A stretch of DNA of 64,000 bases from Aulostomus chinensis (Eukaryota > Chordata > Actinopteri > Syngnathiformes > Aulostomidae). Shown here in pieces: positions 24,740-39,064 of this stretch; within the stretch, counting starts at the first letter, position 1; each line of letters starts with the position of its first letter. Location of the stretch: contig JBBMOA010000017.1 in the NCBI GenBank assembly GCA_037954235.1, forward strand, positions 23,838,527 to 23,902,526, written 5' to 3'. Made by a program: the position numbers and the translations under genes. A model generated the notes under the pieces. It was not told where the DNA came from, made no database searches, and saw only the letters and a program-made list of their open reading frames with translations.

Positions 24740-25651
24740 AACTTTTCTAGTCAAATAAAGATGGTCTTTATTCAACTGTACGCAACACTTTTATTTGTCT
24801 AATGAAAAGATTAAAATACAATTAAAACTAGATTAAGTTCATTTCACTACTGAAGTTCTTTTTCAAAACTCAATATCAAACTACTTCAGCTTCTTTTTTC
24901 AAATTCAGTCAGCCTAAAAATGTAGGGCAACACACATTTTTAAGTTAAAACAAATATCTTATTTCTCCAGAAGCTTCATCCAATTCTTTTAGGCACCCTA
25001 TGTTTGAGTTATGGGCCTCGTTAATGATGCTGAGCAGCAGAATGAACATCAAGCTGCCTCTGCACACTACAATAAACACAGAGACACCGTGGCGGTTACG
25101 TGCTGCTCTGTGCTGCACTCGTGGCAGTCGGACGCTCATCACCCTGCACTCTGTGGGCAGAGCGTCCACCTGTGTCACGTGCGGGAACAAGACTGGTGAA
25201 AGGGAGGAACTTGCGAGTCATGTGGATACGAATCAGCTGCTATTGTTCCACATGTTCACTTAACAAGTTACAGGAGTTTTGCGAAAGTTAAAGAAAGTAG
25301 CAGCCGACTGTTTTGACAACAGGCTGCAAGTACAAACAAGAATCTAGCAAAGTTGACTGTCTCAGTCCTAAAGTGGCTAAAAACTGGTGCTGGGAGAGAA
25401 CCTTCATGTTGAGACAGATCAGTTTTGTTGTTGTTGTTATGATATCACAGCATTTTTTTTTTTTTTTACTTGTGGGTATTAAAGCAGAAACTAGCTGGCG
25501 TGCAGCAGACTGCAGCCCTCTGCCAGTGCAGAGACGATATGCAGGTTACACAAGCTGGATCTTCAAAGGTTTATCGGCTCTTTCATGCCCCGCTACCATC
25601 TTGTTCACATCAGCTCTGCATTTTACATTACCACTGCACCTCACACTGAAC

Positions 25652-25652
<1 letters not shown>
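24740..25652. other. Unannotated intronic stretch
   Basis: Short frames at 24945-25263 on both strands show no domain. A T15 run lies at 25454-25468. Confidence 0.55.

Positions 25653-25746
<94 letters not shown>
25653..25746. repeat. (AC)47 microsatellite
   Basis: 94 bp of uninterrupted AC, among the longest pure tracts in the window. Frames through it give only Thr-His or Val-Cys repeats. Confidence 0.98.
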
Positions 25747-25748
<2 letters not shown>

Positions 25749-26999
25749 ATTCCAGCAAGCGTCTTTGTTGTTTGTTGGGGATGTGGTGACACGAGACCGA
25801 GCTAACTGGTGACGTCAAGGCCCAACCTTTCAGCAAAAGGTTTGCAAAAATCAATGCAACTTTGATGGTTAGCACTGAAATGAGGTGAGTTTCATTTCAA
25901 CTACAAAAAAACAAAAGAAGTATTAAGGATTTATCTGGTCTGGACAGAGAAGTCTTGCCTATAGAGAATGTTTGGTGCATCACAATCCTCCTCATTATTT
26001 GAGTCCCTCCAGGTCCTCACAGAATTTGTTTGTGATTGTAACAATGCAGGACCTCAGAATTGCGGAGCGGAGCGGCCGCTAACTGAGACTTGGTGTACGT
26101 TATATACGAAGACTCCAGTGATGTTTCAGAAGCGTTAGCCTCAGGCTAGTACTTGGCGTGACGGACAAGCTCCTTCGTCCAGTCAGCCTAACAAAACAGG
26201 GCACGCCGTCATCTCACACCCATTCAGCCCCTGTCAGGAGAATGGCAGAACGTCCCCTCTTGTTTAGATGCAGTCATTGAGTCTATTCCTGCACTTTCAG
26301 CTGTGATGCCGGCGGTGTCGTCATCTACAAGAACCAATCAGGAGTTACATTACTGCAATAGCAGGGTAGCAGCAGAGCTGATAGCATGCAGCTCTGATTG
26401 GACGATAACATTCCAATTTTTTTTACAGCAGCTTTAGTTAGAGATCCAGATGTAGCTGCAGGGCTCAACTCTTGAGCTTGTGAGAGTTTGATGGTATCAC
26501 TGGGCTAAGCTAACTATTTTGTAGAGAATTCATGTGATGGCAGGATCACAATCTCCTGGAGGGACCGCTTTATGGAGATTATGTACATGAAGCAAATGAA
26601 TTCCTGCTGATGCTGTTATGACAGTGGTACAGTCCAATAAAAGTCAGTGTTCTCCAGCTGAAAATTCACAGCCCCAAACTGTTCTCTGCCACTCTTGCTT
26701 GACAGTCTGCCAGTACTTTAGTTAACCTGCTCGAAAGTTAAAGAGACACTGCTGCGGTGGGTGTGGGACTGCAGATGCTGTGAGGATTCCTGCAGACGCT
26801 TGATGCTAGAGAGCAAGACTGCGATGCGACTGTGGTAAATTAGGGGCAGGCGCAGTTTCAGAATGAAATCAAGTGCTAGAGCGCTCAGTCATGCTCAACA
26901 AGTCGCTGTGTTTATTATCAGACGGCAACCATCACACGACAGCGCGGGTGAGAAATTCTCTACCACACACAAACACACGCTGCACGCCATGTGAGAGAG

Positions 27000-27001
<2 letters not shown>
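25747..27001. other. Unannotated intronic stretch
   Basis: No exon or recognised repeat seen. Confidence 0.55.

Positions 27002-27044
<43 letters not shown>
27002..27044. repeat. (GT)n microsatellite
   Basis: 43 bp of GT. One of the three TG-type tracts on the plus strand. Confidence 0.98.
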
Positions 27045-27045
<1 letters not shown>

Positions 27046-27354
27046 CATGCATGAACACTCACAGACTCACACATATCAGCCGCTTTTTCATACACTTCAT
27101 TTACACTGAGTCCCTCTCTGTCTCTCTGAGTCAAACACATATAGAATTCAGCCTTCAAGGAGGAGCAAACAGTAAACATTCAGCTCAGCTCTTCAGAGAG
27201 ACACACACTGGTCCAGGGGTCCAGTGTCTGCACACAGAGATTGATCCTGATGCAGCGACTGGGAATTTTTAATACCTGAACTGGCCGGAAAATACAGGTA
27301 GAAACAAACTCAAACACAAAAGTAAACTCCCCTTCAATTACACTCAAATGAAAG

Positions 27355-27413
27355 TCTCTCTCTCTGGCTCTCTCTCTCTCTCACTCACACACACACACAC
27401 ACACACACACACA
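27355..27413. repeat. Compound (CT)n(AC)n microsatellite
   Basis: CT units interrupted by GG, then AC units from 27386. Confidence 0.97.
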
Positions 27414-27464
27414 TTCTTCAAAATGCCCCAGCATCCATTTATTCATGCATAAAGCTTAAAGCAT

Positions 27465-27465
27465 C

Positions 27466-27508
<43 letters not shown>

Positions 27509-27552
27509 TCACACACACTCACACACACACACACACCCACACACACACACAG
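27465..27552. repeat. Compound (CT)n(AC)n microsatellite
   Basis: CT to 27490, then AC with CTC and CCC interruptions. It lies only 51 bp from the preceding compound tract and shares its polarity. Confidence 0.97.
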
Positions 27553-30500
27553 AAACAGTAAAAGCTAGTTTAATTAGTTATCCTGCCAAACAGGCGCTAC
27601 TTTTAATTAGTTGTGTGGCTGCACCCAGTGAAGTCTCCCACTGCTGGCACAATAAGAAACTCACCGCGGATTTCCTCGGCTAATGACTGTGGCGTATATA
27701 AATATATGGAACATAATAGAACATAGCTGAAGAATAAGACCAGTCAAAGCAGCATACATCCTCCCAGACAATTTGGTCCAAGAGATACGTCAAGAACAAA
27801 ACAGTGCAGAATGTGCAGCTGAGTCATTAGAACACTGAGTGTTCCTGCACCGAGGAGGACAGGGTTTTAAGGGAGCTGCCTTTTGAAAGATCACAGCAAC
27901 AGGCAGATGAGAGAACTCAAGCAGCGGGTGCAGAGGCGAGCAGGAATCTGAAAACTATCAGTTTTGTAATCAGGCATCGCAACACAAGCCCGGCCAATTA
28001 CAGCCTCAAACAAATGTTGCATGTTATGCCAAATCGAGTGATGATTACAGTTCGACTACCCTCGACGAGGGTTGGTTACACTGGTGGCGATCATTGATCC
28101 TCTCCTTGTCGGGGCCGGCCAGCGACTGAATAGCTGCAGCTTGAGACCACCCGCGGCGTAAGAATGAAGCAGTTAGGAAGCTGTTGACAGAAATGAAACC
28201 GCTTGTCATTACTTGCTTCACAATAATATATAATCTAAATTAAACTGCCAAGTGTTGTTTTTAAGGTTTGCTTCAACAGAGTGACATTTATTTTGTGAAC
28301 GTTCTTAGATTTCTCAAAAAAAACAACCAAAAAAAAAAACCCAGTTATGATGAGAGACAGAGTCCTGACACACAGCGACACTTCAGAAAAGCGACCCCTC
28401 AAGGTGACGGCTGGGATCCCTATGAGGCTCAATGCGTTTGTCAGCTTGGTAAAATAACTAGTTACTGTACTGTGGTTCCCTCCTTTATAAAATATAGTTT
28501 GATTGCGGAAAATCGAATTGCAGTTGCAAGTGACTGAAAGAGTTAGAAAGACATTGATTTGTTCAGATATGACAAATAATCGGGAGTGTTGCAGTGTAGA
28601 AAACAACATTCAGCAGCAGCAGCAACATCTCATTGCTAGCAGCCAGTGACCATCATAGACCAGCAGCTGTCAAACCTCTCCAGGCCACTGAAATAAAACA
28701 GTATGACGAGGCTGTGACATTTCAGATAAAAACCCAGCGGTGTTGACTAAAACTACTGTTTGGGCTCACTCTTAAAATGTGACTGTGATTTATCAGATAC
28801 ACAAAACGGCTGCGTAAATGTTTGACTCGAGCGTGGGAAGACTACAAGGAAATCTCCAAAAATGGCAGTAGCCCGTCAGCTCACCTGTAGCCTATGTACC
28901 ATGTTAGCCTGGTGCTGCTAGCACATCGTCCACAGTCCATCTGAAATATGCTGAAAAGTTCTATTTCATACGACGCGCCTGGAAAATAAAGGATTGCAAA
29001 AAATAAACGGGAGGAACTTTCTAAACACATTGGCGCAGACTTCCAGTGTATCACACTGAGCTGCAGACTCAAAATGTCTGGAGGAGGAAGCACAACACTG
29101 AGGAGGGCTGGAACGAGGATTTTCAGTTGAATGATGAACTGCTTCTCCAAGCTTTTCTCAGCCTCCTGGTTTTCAAAAGTACTCAAACAGTAAACACAGA
29201 CCGCCAGTTTGTCGACGTGGTTGAAGGTGTAAAGCTCTCAAAATTGGATTTTGCCAGAGTCCGTTTTTCGATATCTCATTTTTTTTTCTTACCCCATCTT
29301 GACATGCAGTTTTAATCCATATAGAAACTGATCTGTCAGACGTAACACCCTAGCAGTGCTGAGAACACCAAACACGCCACCAAAGCGTCTGGATCAGACC
29401 GGCACAAATACTTTATTGATCACAATCTGAGTCCGAAAACAAAAGCCAAGACACCCCTCCTTCAGATATCGTCACACACACCACACTCTCCGCGGCGGCG
29501 GCATCCTAAATTGTACAGAACACATGGTTACATTTCCTGCAACAACAACCCCAGCGTGTGTAGCTGCTCTGAGTTTTCTTGGGCACGACACTGCTGCTTT
29601 GACCTATCAGAATTCATCCTGAGGGCAGCGTTAAAGCGTTCACCAAAATTCATGGCAACAGCTGTTACAGTTTTTGCATTCCTTTTTTTTTTTTTGGTAA
29701 CCGTCCTTCATTTAAATGAGTGTTTAAATATTCAAACATGAAATAAAATGGAATAAATACAATATCTGTCAGGGGTGGAAAAGCTCTGCCCACGTCTACA
29801 AAGAGTTCATCAACATGGCTCATAAACAAGGCATTGGGCTTTTTGTAATATATTCTGTCTTCCCAGGAGGCGATATATTTCTCTGTACACTAGCAGTGAG
29901 CCAAGCCTAACCCTGGAGGCCTAAATCCATCTGTGTTGCTCTACGTTTTAATGTGCTCCTCTGAGAGCCACTCATCCCTCGCTCCCTCTCTGCATCTTTA
30001 CTGTTGCCGGTCCATTTCTGTTTGCGGGAAAGGGAGGATGTGATTGCCATGGTAACCAAGCCTACTTCCACTGACAGGGCCACTGCTGAAAGCATTAAGT
30101 ACAATTCAACAAATTCACATAGCAAAGAGTGAATGATCATTGGTGCCATATAGTGAATATCTCATTGATTACGTGTGATATGTCATGGACTAAACCACGG
30201 GGCGCAGATTTACTGACATGTCAGCGCCTCTTTCAGGCTGAATTTTGTTGCTTATAATCTTATCGACCACAGATTTCACGTGTTCTTTACCTGCTGCAGA
30301 ATAGCACACTTTGCAATACTCACTCATACAAAAAAAAAAAAAAAAAAAAAATCCAAGGCAGAATCAAGGAAAAGTGAGAGTTTAGTGCAAAATCATGGGA
30401 AGAGATGTTGGCCTCCAAACAGGCTGCAAATTAGATGCACCAACAGGACAAACTCCCACTAGCAGCACTCTGAGCACCAGTTCTGCTCATTTGTACCATG

Positions 30501-33500
30501 TTAAAAACAAAATTTCAATTTTGTCCGCTTTTATGTATCTTCCCATCTCTTTTTCGCTCCATTTACTTCCCTACATGTAGATTACAGGGTTGCTGGGCCG
30601 ATGTTTCTTTATCCAACTCCGACCCAAAACTGAATATCACCTCTAGGTTTTAGTCCAAACTGTCCTCATCGTCACATGCCAGCAGTTTCTAGAGCTATTA
30701 TCTGTGTGATGACATCTTGGATACATATTTATTCTCAGGTCAGTAAACCTACATTATAAAGTTGCTTTTTCCTTTCTTTCTTTTTTTTTGTGTTAGTGTT
30801 GTGGATTGTGACGTCAGACAAAAGACAGCCGGCTCCTTCATTCGATAATGTGTTGCCAACTAAAGGAGAAGAAAAACAAAAAACAAAAAACAAGAGGATG
30901 GAAGACAGCGTGTGTAGATTGCAATCCGATTTCTGTTTCATTTCTATGGTGGAAACACAAGATTTTGACATGACTTCAACAGCACTACAGAGGACAAGGA
31001 ACAAAGGAGCTGCCGCAGATGTTTTGAGGCCTGTTGTGTTGAGGAAGGAAACTGACTCCTTATATCACGTGACATCATTGCCGCAAACATTTTCTTATCG
31101 CCTTGTTTAACGTGAACATACATTTCTCAATAGGTTACATTAACATCATAAATAAGGGGAACCAAAACCGGTGAAAAAACACACTCTGACCTTTGTTAAA
31201 GGGCAAAGGTCAAATCCTGCGGGGCAATGGACAAGCCCTCTACTGTCATGGTTGCATCTCATCGTGATTTCCAGTCTACCAGTGTTGCTTTACCTCCAGG
31301 TCCTGATGCAAAACAGCCAGAGATGAAATAATCTAGCTGCACAAATACCGGGAATAATGAAGCTGTTTATAAATATCAGGAAATGCAAAGTAATTCTCCC
31401 AAAGGTCTCAGCACTTTGATTTGATTGGTGGGCCACTCCGTTCTGTTGCCGTGTCTGCCAGCCACGTAGAACAATTCCACAGCTGAGTCGTTTCTGGCAA
31501 ACAGAAAGAGATGTTCATTTATTTGAGTTATCCGATCCCAGGTAGGCAGCACTGCTTCTCTGTACCTGCTGATTGCCTGTCAAGGAATAATACCAGACAG
31601 AGTACCATTTTAATACTAATTATTAGATAAGATCATGTAATCCTCAACTCTGACGCAAATTGTTGCATTATCAGTGGATAATGTTATGTTCCTATCACTT
31701 GCCAGCTGGGGCCAAATAATAAGCCCTCTTCAATTTTGCAGCCATGTAACTGATTAAATAACTCCACTTCAGTGACAAAGGGTCATCAGGCGTATCTCCC
31801 GCTTCAACTCAAAAAGTTTTTAATTCCCTTTTCCCTTACACGATTTCGCTGAGCAAAAAAGCAACTTGGTTGATTTTCCACCCAGTCTTTTCTGGCGCTC
31901 CTGCCTGCTGCTTTTGGAACGACGCTGTATTCTTGATTGCAGGCGCTATTACTACTTTGGCTTGCAGCAGCAGCTAAGCTTGGCTTGACAGACTGGCAGA
32001 GAAGATGCAGCAAGCAGGGCATCGATCTCTCCTCTCTTTCTGGCATCCAAGCTTGTGGTGTTTCCAAACTGTTACACTGTCAGTCTGGCATTTAGCACAG
32101 CAGCTGATGGACCCTAATAGGGGCTTGACTGGTCCACTATTACCCTAAAGAGAGTCCTTGGCTGCAGGGATGTGATCGGTTCCCCAATCAGGGGTGTGCA
32201 ACTGCATGGCTGATTAATGTAAAACCTTTAAGGCTAATCTCCATCAGCTGTTTTATCTGGTTGGATACCCATGGTTGAGATTTGCATGGCATGAACAACT
32301 AACCATATCTTCCCCTCACATACACCCACAACTGCCAGTTAACTCCAGTGTAAAGCTGCTCAACTATGAGAAACGTGACAGAAGTGCATGTTGTAACTGC
32401 AACTGTAGTTTTCCCACAACTCTAAAGCCTGCAACTACAGTTGCTACAGTCAGTGATGATCATGACCAACTGGAGAAGCTGCACTGACCATCTGACCACA
32501 TAACCGACTCGATATTTATGCAGCACGTCTATCTGTCGTCCCTCCAGGGACTTAAAAATGACACAATGTCCATAGAAACAGCTAAGTTAGCCAAAAACCG
32601 CAGACACACATGTCGATGGTATATTAACATAGCCAGAACAAACGCCACTGGTGGATTGTATCCCACATGTCTCCAGTGTGTTCCAGGGCTTTTCCGTTTA
32701 TTTTTTGGGCCTAAACTGAATGGCTGGCTAAACAAGTTAAAGTGACCAATGGTGCATTTTACCAAAAACAAGGCAGAAAAAAAATAAAAAAGCCAAACAC
32801 TCAGCATTGAGCCGAAATAGACCCTCAGAACTACATCAGGCTGCTGTGCTTCGTAACACAGATATAACGACTACGATGAGCTGGCCTCAGGACAAAGGCT
32901 TCGAGGGACACAGCCCCTATAATCTGAGAACAGAACTATAACCCTTCCACAGATATTTTTTATTAAAACTGGCTAGAATGAAAAGCACATTTCTGGCCAA
33001 ACACAGCGGGATCTAGAGAGTAGCATGTAAGTGACGGATGATCCAGTTGTTCTTTGAAACCCTGGGAGACACATTAGGTGTTTATGGACTTTCTGGCAAG
33101 GAAAAACTTTCCTTTACCAACTTCATCAGCCTAAAAAAAACAAAACAGCCATTGTTGCTTTGTAGTATCACCTCCAGAGCACATCACAAACCCGCCTCTG
33201 ACTGTGGCTTAAACTCCTGATAGCTTCAGTTTGTTCTGTGACTTCAGGAACTCAAAGCTAGGTTGTGGTTCCCACTGTGTGGGGGGGCAGCGTTAGTGTG
33301 TTCAATGGCCAAAATCATTTCTGTAGGAGGCTGATAGGAGAGTTGATCAATGCCAGTGACTCACTGATTACGTGGCCGTTTGCAAAAGAAATGTGACCAT
33401 GTGAACCCATTTCACCCGTCCATCAAAGTCACCAGCAAATGAAATTCTAAATTGAAAGATTGCTGCATGAACAACAAACACCCCGCACCGAGAGTATGCA

Positions 33501-35015
33501 GTTTTCTAATCATCGTCATTATGCCTGCATCATTAATGAGCACCACTCTGAGTTAAAAGGGGAATCGAATCGGTGAAATCAGCTGCTTTTTTGACTGGAA
33601 TGACATTTTGGAGATGGCGAAGCGTTAGCACCACAGCCTGGAGAGGCACTGTGTGCGCCCGCAGGGTCCAGACAGCTAACTGTGCACTGAATCTCTGATT
33701 CAGCAGGGGAGTGAGACAACGAGGCTGGAGTGACAATATCTAACACTTTCATTTACACTGCATAGATTATGTTCTCCCTGCAAGCCTGCTCCTCTATTGC
33801 CTCCAGCTACAGTTGCTGCTGATCTGAGGTCAGTTCTCCCTCCATATTAGATCAGACTCATTATTAGCTGACTATTTTGAGCATCCAGCCTCACAACTAA
33901 AATTGGCTTTATGCTCACACACTAACAAATTGATTTTCCCTCAGAAATGTAACAGTCACTTGACTCTTCAGGCATTTAACTTTTGATTCATTCATGTGTT
34001 TCTACAGTCAGGGAACCCAGCTAAACTTAGAATGATGAGATGGAGATGACTAGTGTAAAACTCTCAGCAAGACATCCCTGAACTGCTCTCAAGTGGTCCA
34101 GAGTGCCACTTAAATTTTTTTTTTTTTATCAGGCCCTATAAAAAGATGTAATATGATACCAGTGTCTGATGAGAGTCTGGCTCTGAGATGAAAACTAGAA
34201 GAGACTGTTCCTTTGAGGTTACGCGTCTTCAACTAAAATTCACGGTCTTCAAACTTGGAGTCTTGCTTTTACTCGTCAGTGCTAATATCTCTTATTGTGA
34301 CGCTTCTCCAATAACTGAGAAACCTGAGAAATATGTACAAACAATTTCAAATGGGAGAATGCACAGTACGCACACGCTTTAGGGATAGCAAATCATGAAG
34401 TATTTGACAGAATAAAGTCATTAAAATAAACTGATTACTGCAGAGATGGTGCAGCTGATCAAACTGTCATAAATGATCGCCGTGATACAAAAGCTGTGTT
34501 TTGATAATTCAGGATTATATTCTTGTTTCTGTTTAAAACAGAATATCTGACATCTTGACATTCATCACTGCAGCGGAGAGCTTCTAAAACCGTCAGTTAC
34601 ACTGCGGTACATCCTGCTCCACTTCCGTGAAAGTTACGTCGTGAGTACACAACACAACAGCAGCGAGAAGCCTGTATCAGTGTGATATGATGTCATCATC
34701 ACTGATGGGATTTTCAGATGTAAAACACTGCCAGCACAGTGCAGCTTCCTGTGTAGGTGTGAGCGACTCCATCAGAGCAGTGAAGAAGATCTGACTTCGC
34801 GCATGTACCATAAGTCAGAGTTAACTGAGCTTACTATGAAGTTACAAGGTCCCATTGCAGTGCCGATTAATCACGTGGTACCAGATCGGTGGACGCATTT
34901 TCAGAGTTGCTACTACAACCCTGTATTTTTGCCCAGTATCAGTGGTCTTGTGGCACTGGTATCTGAGTGGGAGCAGCTCCAGCAGACTTCCTGAACTAGA
35001 CACTCAAAAACAGGG
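27553..35015. other. Unannotated intronic stretch
   Basis: About 7.5 kb with only homopolymer runs (A run at 30331-30351, T11-type run at 29683-29694) and short frames without domains. A TTTATTGATC word near 29410 resembles ends of some fish LINEs but nothing else supports one. No exon is visible. Confidence 0.5.
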
Positions 35016-35237
35016 GTACGAGACAAGAACGGTCCTGTACTTAGCAGGTACTCTTACGCAGAATGGTCCCTAAAAGGTATATTTGTGACCTCAAAGTACA
35101 TCAATGGTCCTCAAGAGGCTAAAAGTGTACCTTTCACCAAGTGGAGAGAGTACAGAGTGAACTAAAGGGTGCTCTCTTACAAAAGGTACCCATCAACTTT
35201 TAGGTCAACTATGGTACTTCTACTTTGGAGTGTGTAC
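35016..35237. repeat. GTAC-rich segment, possible decayed element
   Basis: Nine GTAC tetramers occur in 222 bp, where about one is expected, as GGTACC, TGTACT and AGTACA forms spaced 11-45 bp apart. Dispersed fish repeats with this wording exist, but I could not identify a family or ends. Confidence 0.35.
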
Positions 35238-37540
35238 TCTGAACCATACAGCTGAAAAAGGCACACACACAAAAAAGTTGACTTCTCAACTGATGATGAG
35301 ACTCATGGATGTTTTTCAGGGGCAGCCTTGATTTACAGTTGTCAGGTGTTCTTTAGAGCCTCTCGGTTTTCCTAAAATGTCAGATATAAGTAGGCCACCA
35401 ACTGCTATCTGCCAAAGATGTCTTCACTCTCCCTCGCTGCCTTAAAATCTGTCCCCTTCATATTTCTGGCATCTATCTTTCTGCCTGTCACAAATTATCT
35501 TCAAATCTCACAACGTCTAATCTCAACTAGAGCCTTGTGACATTTTTTACTCACTTTCTTATCTTGAGTCTCTTTGGCCCTCTTATTTCAACGCCAACTA
35601 TTTCACACCATCTCTCAGAGCCTCCAATCTCTGCATGTGTCCAATCCCCTTTTGCGTCATTTAGAGACCCTCTTCTCTAACTCTCCCTCTGTCTGTCCCA
35701 CACAGCTAACGTTTCTGTCACTGCTGGCCGTCTCTCCTTCTCTTCCCACTACCCTCACTTCCATTTCTTTCCCCTCTCTATTTTGTTAACCAACCCTTTA
35801 TTGCAGACAGCACTCGCTGCGTTTCCTTCTTTGAAGAGGGGGAAAGGAAAATGCCCTCGCTGGAATGGAAGTGAAAGGTTTCTGTCTTTCTGTCGAGTGT
35901 GCCACTTAATTCCAGAGGAACTTTGTTTTATTTCAAAGATGGAAGCAATACATTCATATGCAGCAAAGCTTGACACATAAGACACAAACCCCAGATGTTC
36001 ACCCCAGATGGCTCCCATCTTTGCATGGCCGCCCATTAGACTGCTCGACTTAAACTCAGTTTAGAAATGGTTGAGGCCTGCTGTTCTTATATCTTCTTGA
36101 TCTGGTGCTGATTTGAATCCCATCACAGGCTCAAAAAGGCCTTTGCTTTCCACTTCAAGGTGAATTCACCCATGATGTATTACCTTTACCTCTCTGTCTT
36201 CCTCCCGCAGCTCACTTCTGTCTCAGGTATATGCCAGTTTCAACTAAATCTACGTCACACTTCGGTGCCTTCAGGCATGTACCCTGAGGACAGGTAACAA
36301 TTGCTTGTGTTTCATCAACTTGCCTGCGCCCAAGGCTATCAGACATGGCTCTCTCACCCTTTGTGTACTGGATGTATCAAATAACCCCTGCAGCGTTATT
36401 CCCACCTGGTGCATTCATCACACAGCCAACAACTTTGAACTTGCCTGGTTCTTGTGCCGTCAACTTTTCGACCTCATCTTCCCTACCAGCAATTCACTTT
36501 GACAATACAGCCTGAAGTGTGGAGAAGGAGACTTTCTTGTTCACTTGCTCTCCATCTAATTAGTGTCAATGCTCGATTCCTCTTCCCAGCACGCACTCTC
36601 TTCCCACCCACCATCAAAGCTCTCAGCACAATTAAGCATGTAAAACGGTGCGAGAAGGAAAGGGAAGGAAAGAAAATAAAAGGCAGACGTGCCATCTTTG
36701 AAGTGCAAAGTGAGATGCGGCAGGTAAACCTCGTGCTGGAGATTTGTTGGGTTTGTAGCAGTGCTGGCGTGTGGAGAACATGTACGCAGTGTTACAGCAT
36801 TTATCCTGATGTTTTAAGCTTCGCCGAATGTGTGTAGATGCAAAAAGAGGGCAGAGTTTTGAATGTAGTGTGTTGTGTAGTGTTTTCTCTGGATGAGAGA
36901 GGATAATGAATGCAGAGTACCAAGGTACCGCAGGACACTTGTTGGAAGCTTCTTACCCGCACAGGTATTCAACTTTCACCCCCCTCAGTTGTAAATAGCT
37001 GATTTAAAAGATGCACCACCTGCAGGACAAACAAACTGCAGCACTCTGGATATACTTGGATGCTTTGTCTGTGTCTCTAAACAGCAGAGATGATACAGCA
37101 GAATTAAAACAGAAAACTACAATCGAAGATGAAAAGCAGATTGGGAAGAGCCCTGGGAGTAAAACCCAAAGAAGCAAAGGTGCAGAGGAGTGATGGAGAA
37201 GGAGTGCAATTATCACAGCTGAACAGATGCAATTTAGTAACGGTACCAGAAAAGTTCTGGGGTTTTTTTGTTCCTTGATTTTTTTCTGTATTAACAAAAA
37301 CAGAATTTGAGTCAGAAACTTGTCAAACACTGTTCACTCTTCAGATTTAAAGTTTATTTTTTCTTTGACCGGGTGAGGTGCCTTGCCATGGCAAACTGTG
37401 CTTTTCATACTGCAACTAGGAGAGGGAGACCACAGCACCTCCACCAAAGCATCATCAGGTCTGGATCTGATTCCACATCAGGTTCACAATTGTTCTTTAA
37501 ACTGAGTTCAATCATCCATGCACTCTGAGATATTCACATA
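35238..37540. other. Unannotated intronic stretch
   Basis: Pyrimidine-rich between about 35400 and 35790. The frame at 36454-36837 (plus, 127 codons) has no recognisable domain. Confidence 0.5.
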
Positions 37541-37547
37541 CACACAC

Positions 37548-37596
<49 letters not shown>
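37541..37596. repeat. (CA)n microsatellite
   Basis: 56 bp with one CG interruption at 37551-37552. Confidence 0.98.
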
Positions 37597-37600
<4 letters not shown>

Positions 37601-39051
37601 ATCACATTAGCTCTCTGGCTACGGTTACTAAAGCAGCGACCGATGTTTACATCGAGCTTTGAGAAGCGTCGTAACTTCTCAAAGTTTTCAAGTCAACAAT
37701 CCCTTGATGGTGTGATCAGCTTCAGGGGCCATGTCACATGATTTCACTCACTCTCATATGTATTTACACTCTAAACCAAATGCGCTCTGACTCTCAGGTG
37801 CCCAACTTTGGTACCAGATGATGTGACGTGATTCCGTTCTCTGGAGGAATGCGTCAGTACACATAAAATTGTTCATTCCCATCAAGACAAACAAACAAAG
37901 GCTGTAAATTCCCAATTATTTTCACATGTTCAACCTGATTTGCACTCGCATTCACAATTATTGTGGACAATATACTCACACCCTGTTCTAATTGACATGG
38001 GGAGTGGGGGGTGGAGGGTGGAGGGATGTCATTGCTTCAAGTAACTACCAAATACCCGCTTGATTACTGCAACACTGAGGCCATGTGGGCCATACAGAGT
38101 TCACGAGGCCTCCAATCAGGATTATTAGACAGAGTTTTCTGTATTTGTTCGAGTGCACAAACTAACCATTGTGCTGATGTGATTACCCGACTCTCTCTGG
38201 GTTTCCACTCCTCCCTGCCTGAAGTAGCAGAAGTGTGAATTGTGTCAATTATGAACATTTTCCATAGATATTGCTGGCATATAACTGTGGGTCTCTGTAT
38301 GCTAGTGAGCGCTGCAGTCATTGTGGTGGAACTAATGGAAGTCAGTGACCCTGCGGGAGTAAGAGAGGAACAAGAGAGAGGCGACTGGTGAGAGAGATGG
38401 AGAGGACAAAAAGATGTAGCAGTCTAAGCTGAGCTCTGTAATGGCTGTGTGGGATGCAACAGGGTGAATGGGGTCACATGTGGGTCTCTAATTTGGAATC
38501 TTCCAATCTTCAAACCACAACAAGTGGTGAGAAGACCAAAGACATCTCAGTCTGGGAGACTTTGAGAGACAGAACTCAGACATGAGAAATGAAGGGATTG
38601 GAAAACTTGACAATTTTGTTAGAGGACCCAGACAAGGACAATCTAATCTTCTGTACTTATATACTTAAGAAAATTAAGCATATTTTTAATCCAGAGTGTT
38701 TGGATAGATGAAGTTGGGGATTTCAATTTTAATCTCCCGGCCAACATAGAGTTTTTAATAGGAGGAGAGATGAGGTGAGGACGTTGACACCCCTGGACAG
38801 AAATGGCATTTTTACCAGATACCTGAGATCAAGTGTCTGGTCACAGGATGGAGACACTTTCTCAAACATTTTTTACAAGTCAAGCGAGATGTAGGATCAT
38901 ACACAGGCTGGAACAATGTTTGCTACAAAAACATGTTCACCCTTTGTCAAATCTCATCCCACAAGTCACCCACAATCACCTCTTCCAGGTCGCCCTCCTA
39001 AATAGCTTGAATGGAATAAATGGGAACAAAGTTCATGAATATTGGACTGGA
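37597..39051. other. Unannotated intronic stretch
   Basis: No exon or repeat recognised. The 38011-38321 frames on both strands have no domain. Confidence 0.55.
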
Positions 39052-39064
39052 GGACTAAAACTGC

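Noticed and set aside
25313..25875. Plus and minus frames of 109-158 codons through the AC tract
   Set aside because: They depend on Thr-His or Val-Cys dipeptide runs from the microsatellite. The same applies to the frames at 59034-59465 and 21016-21295.
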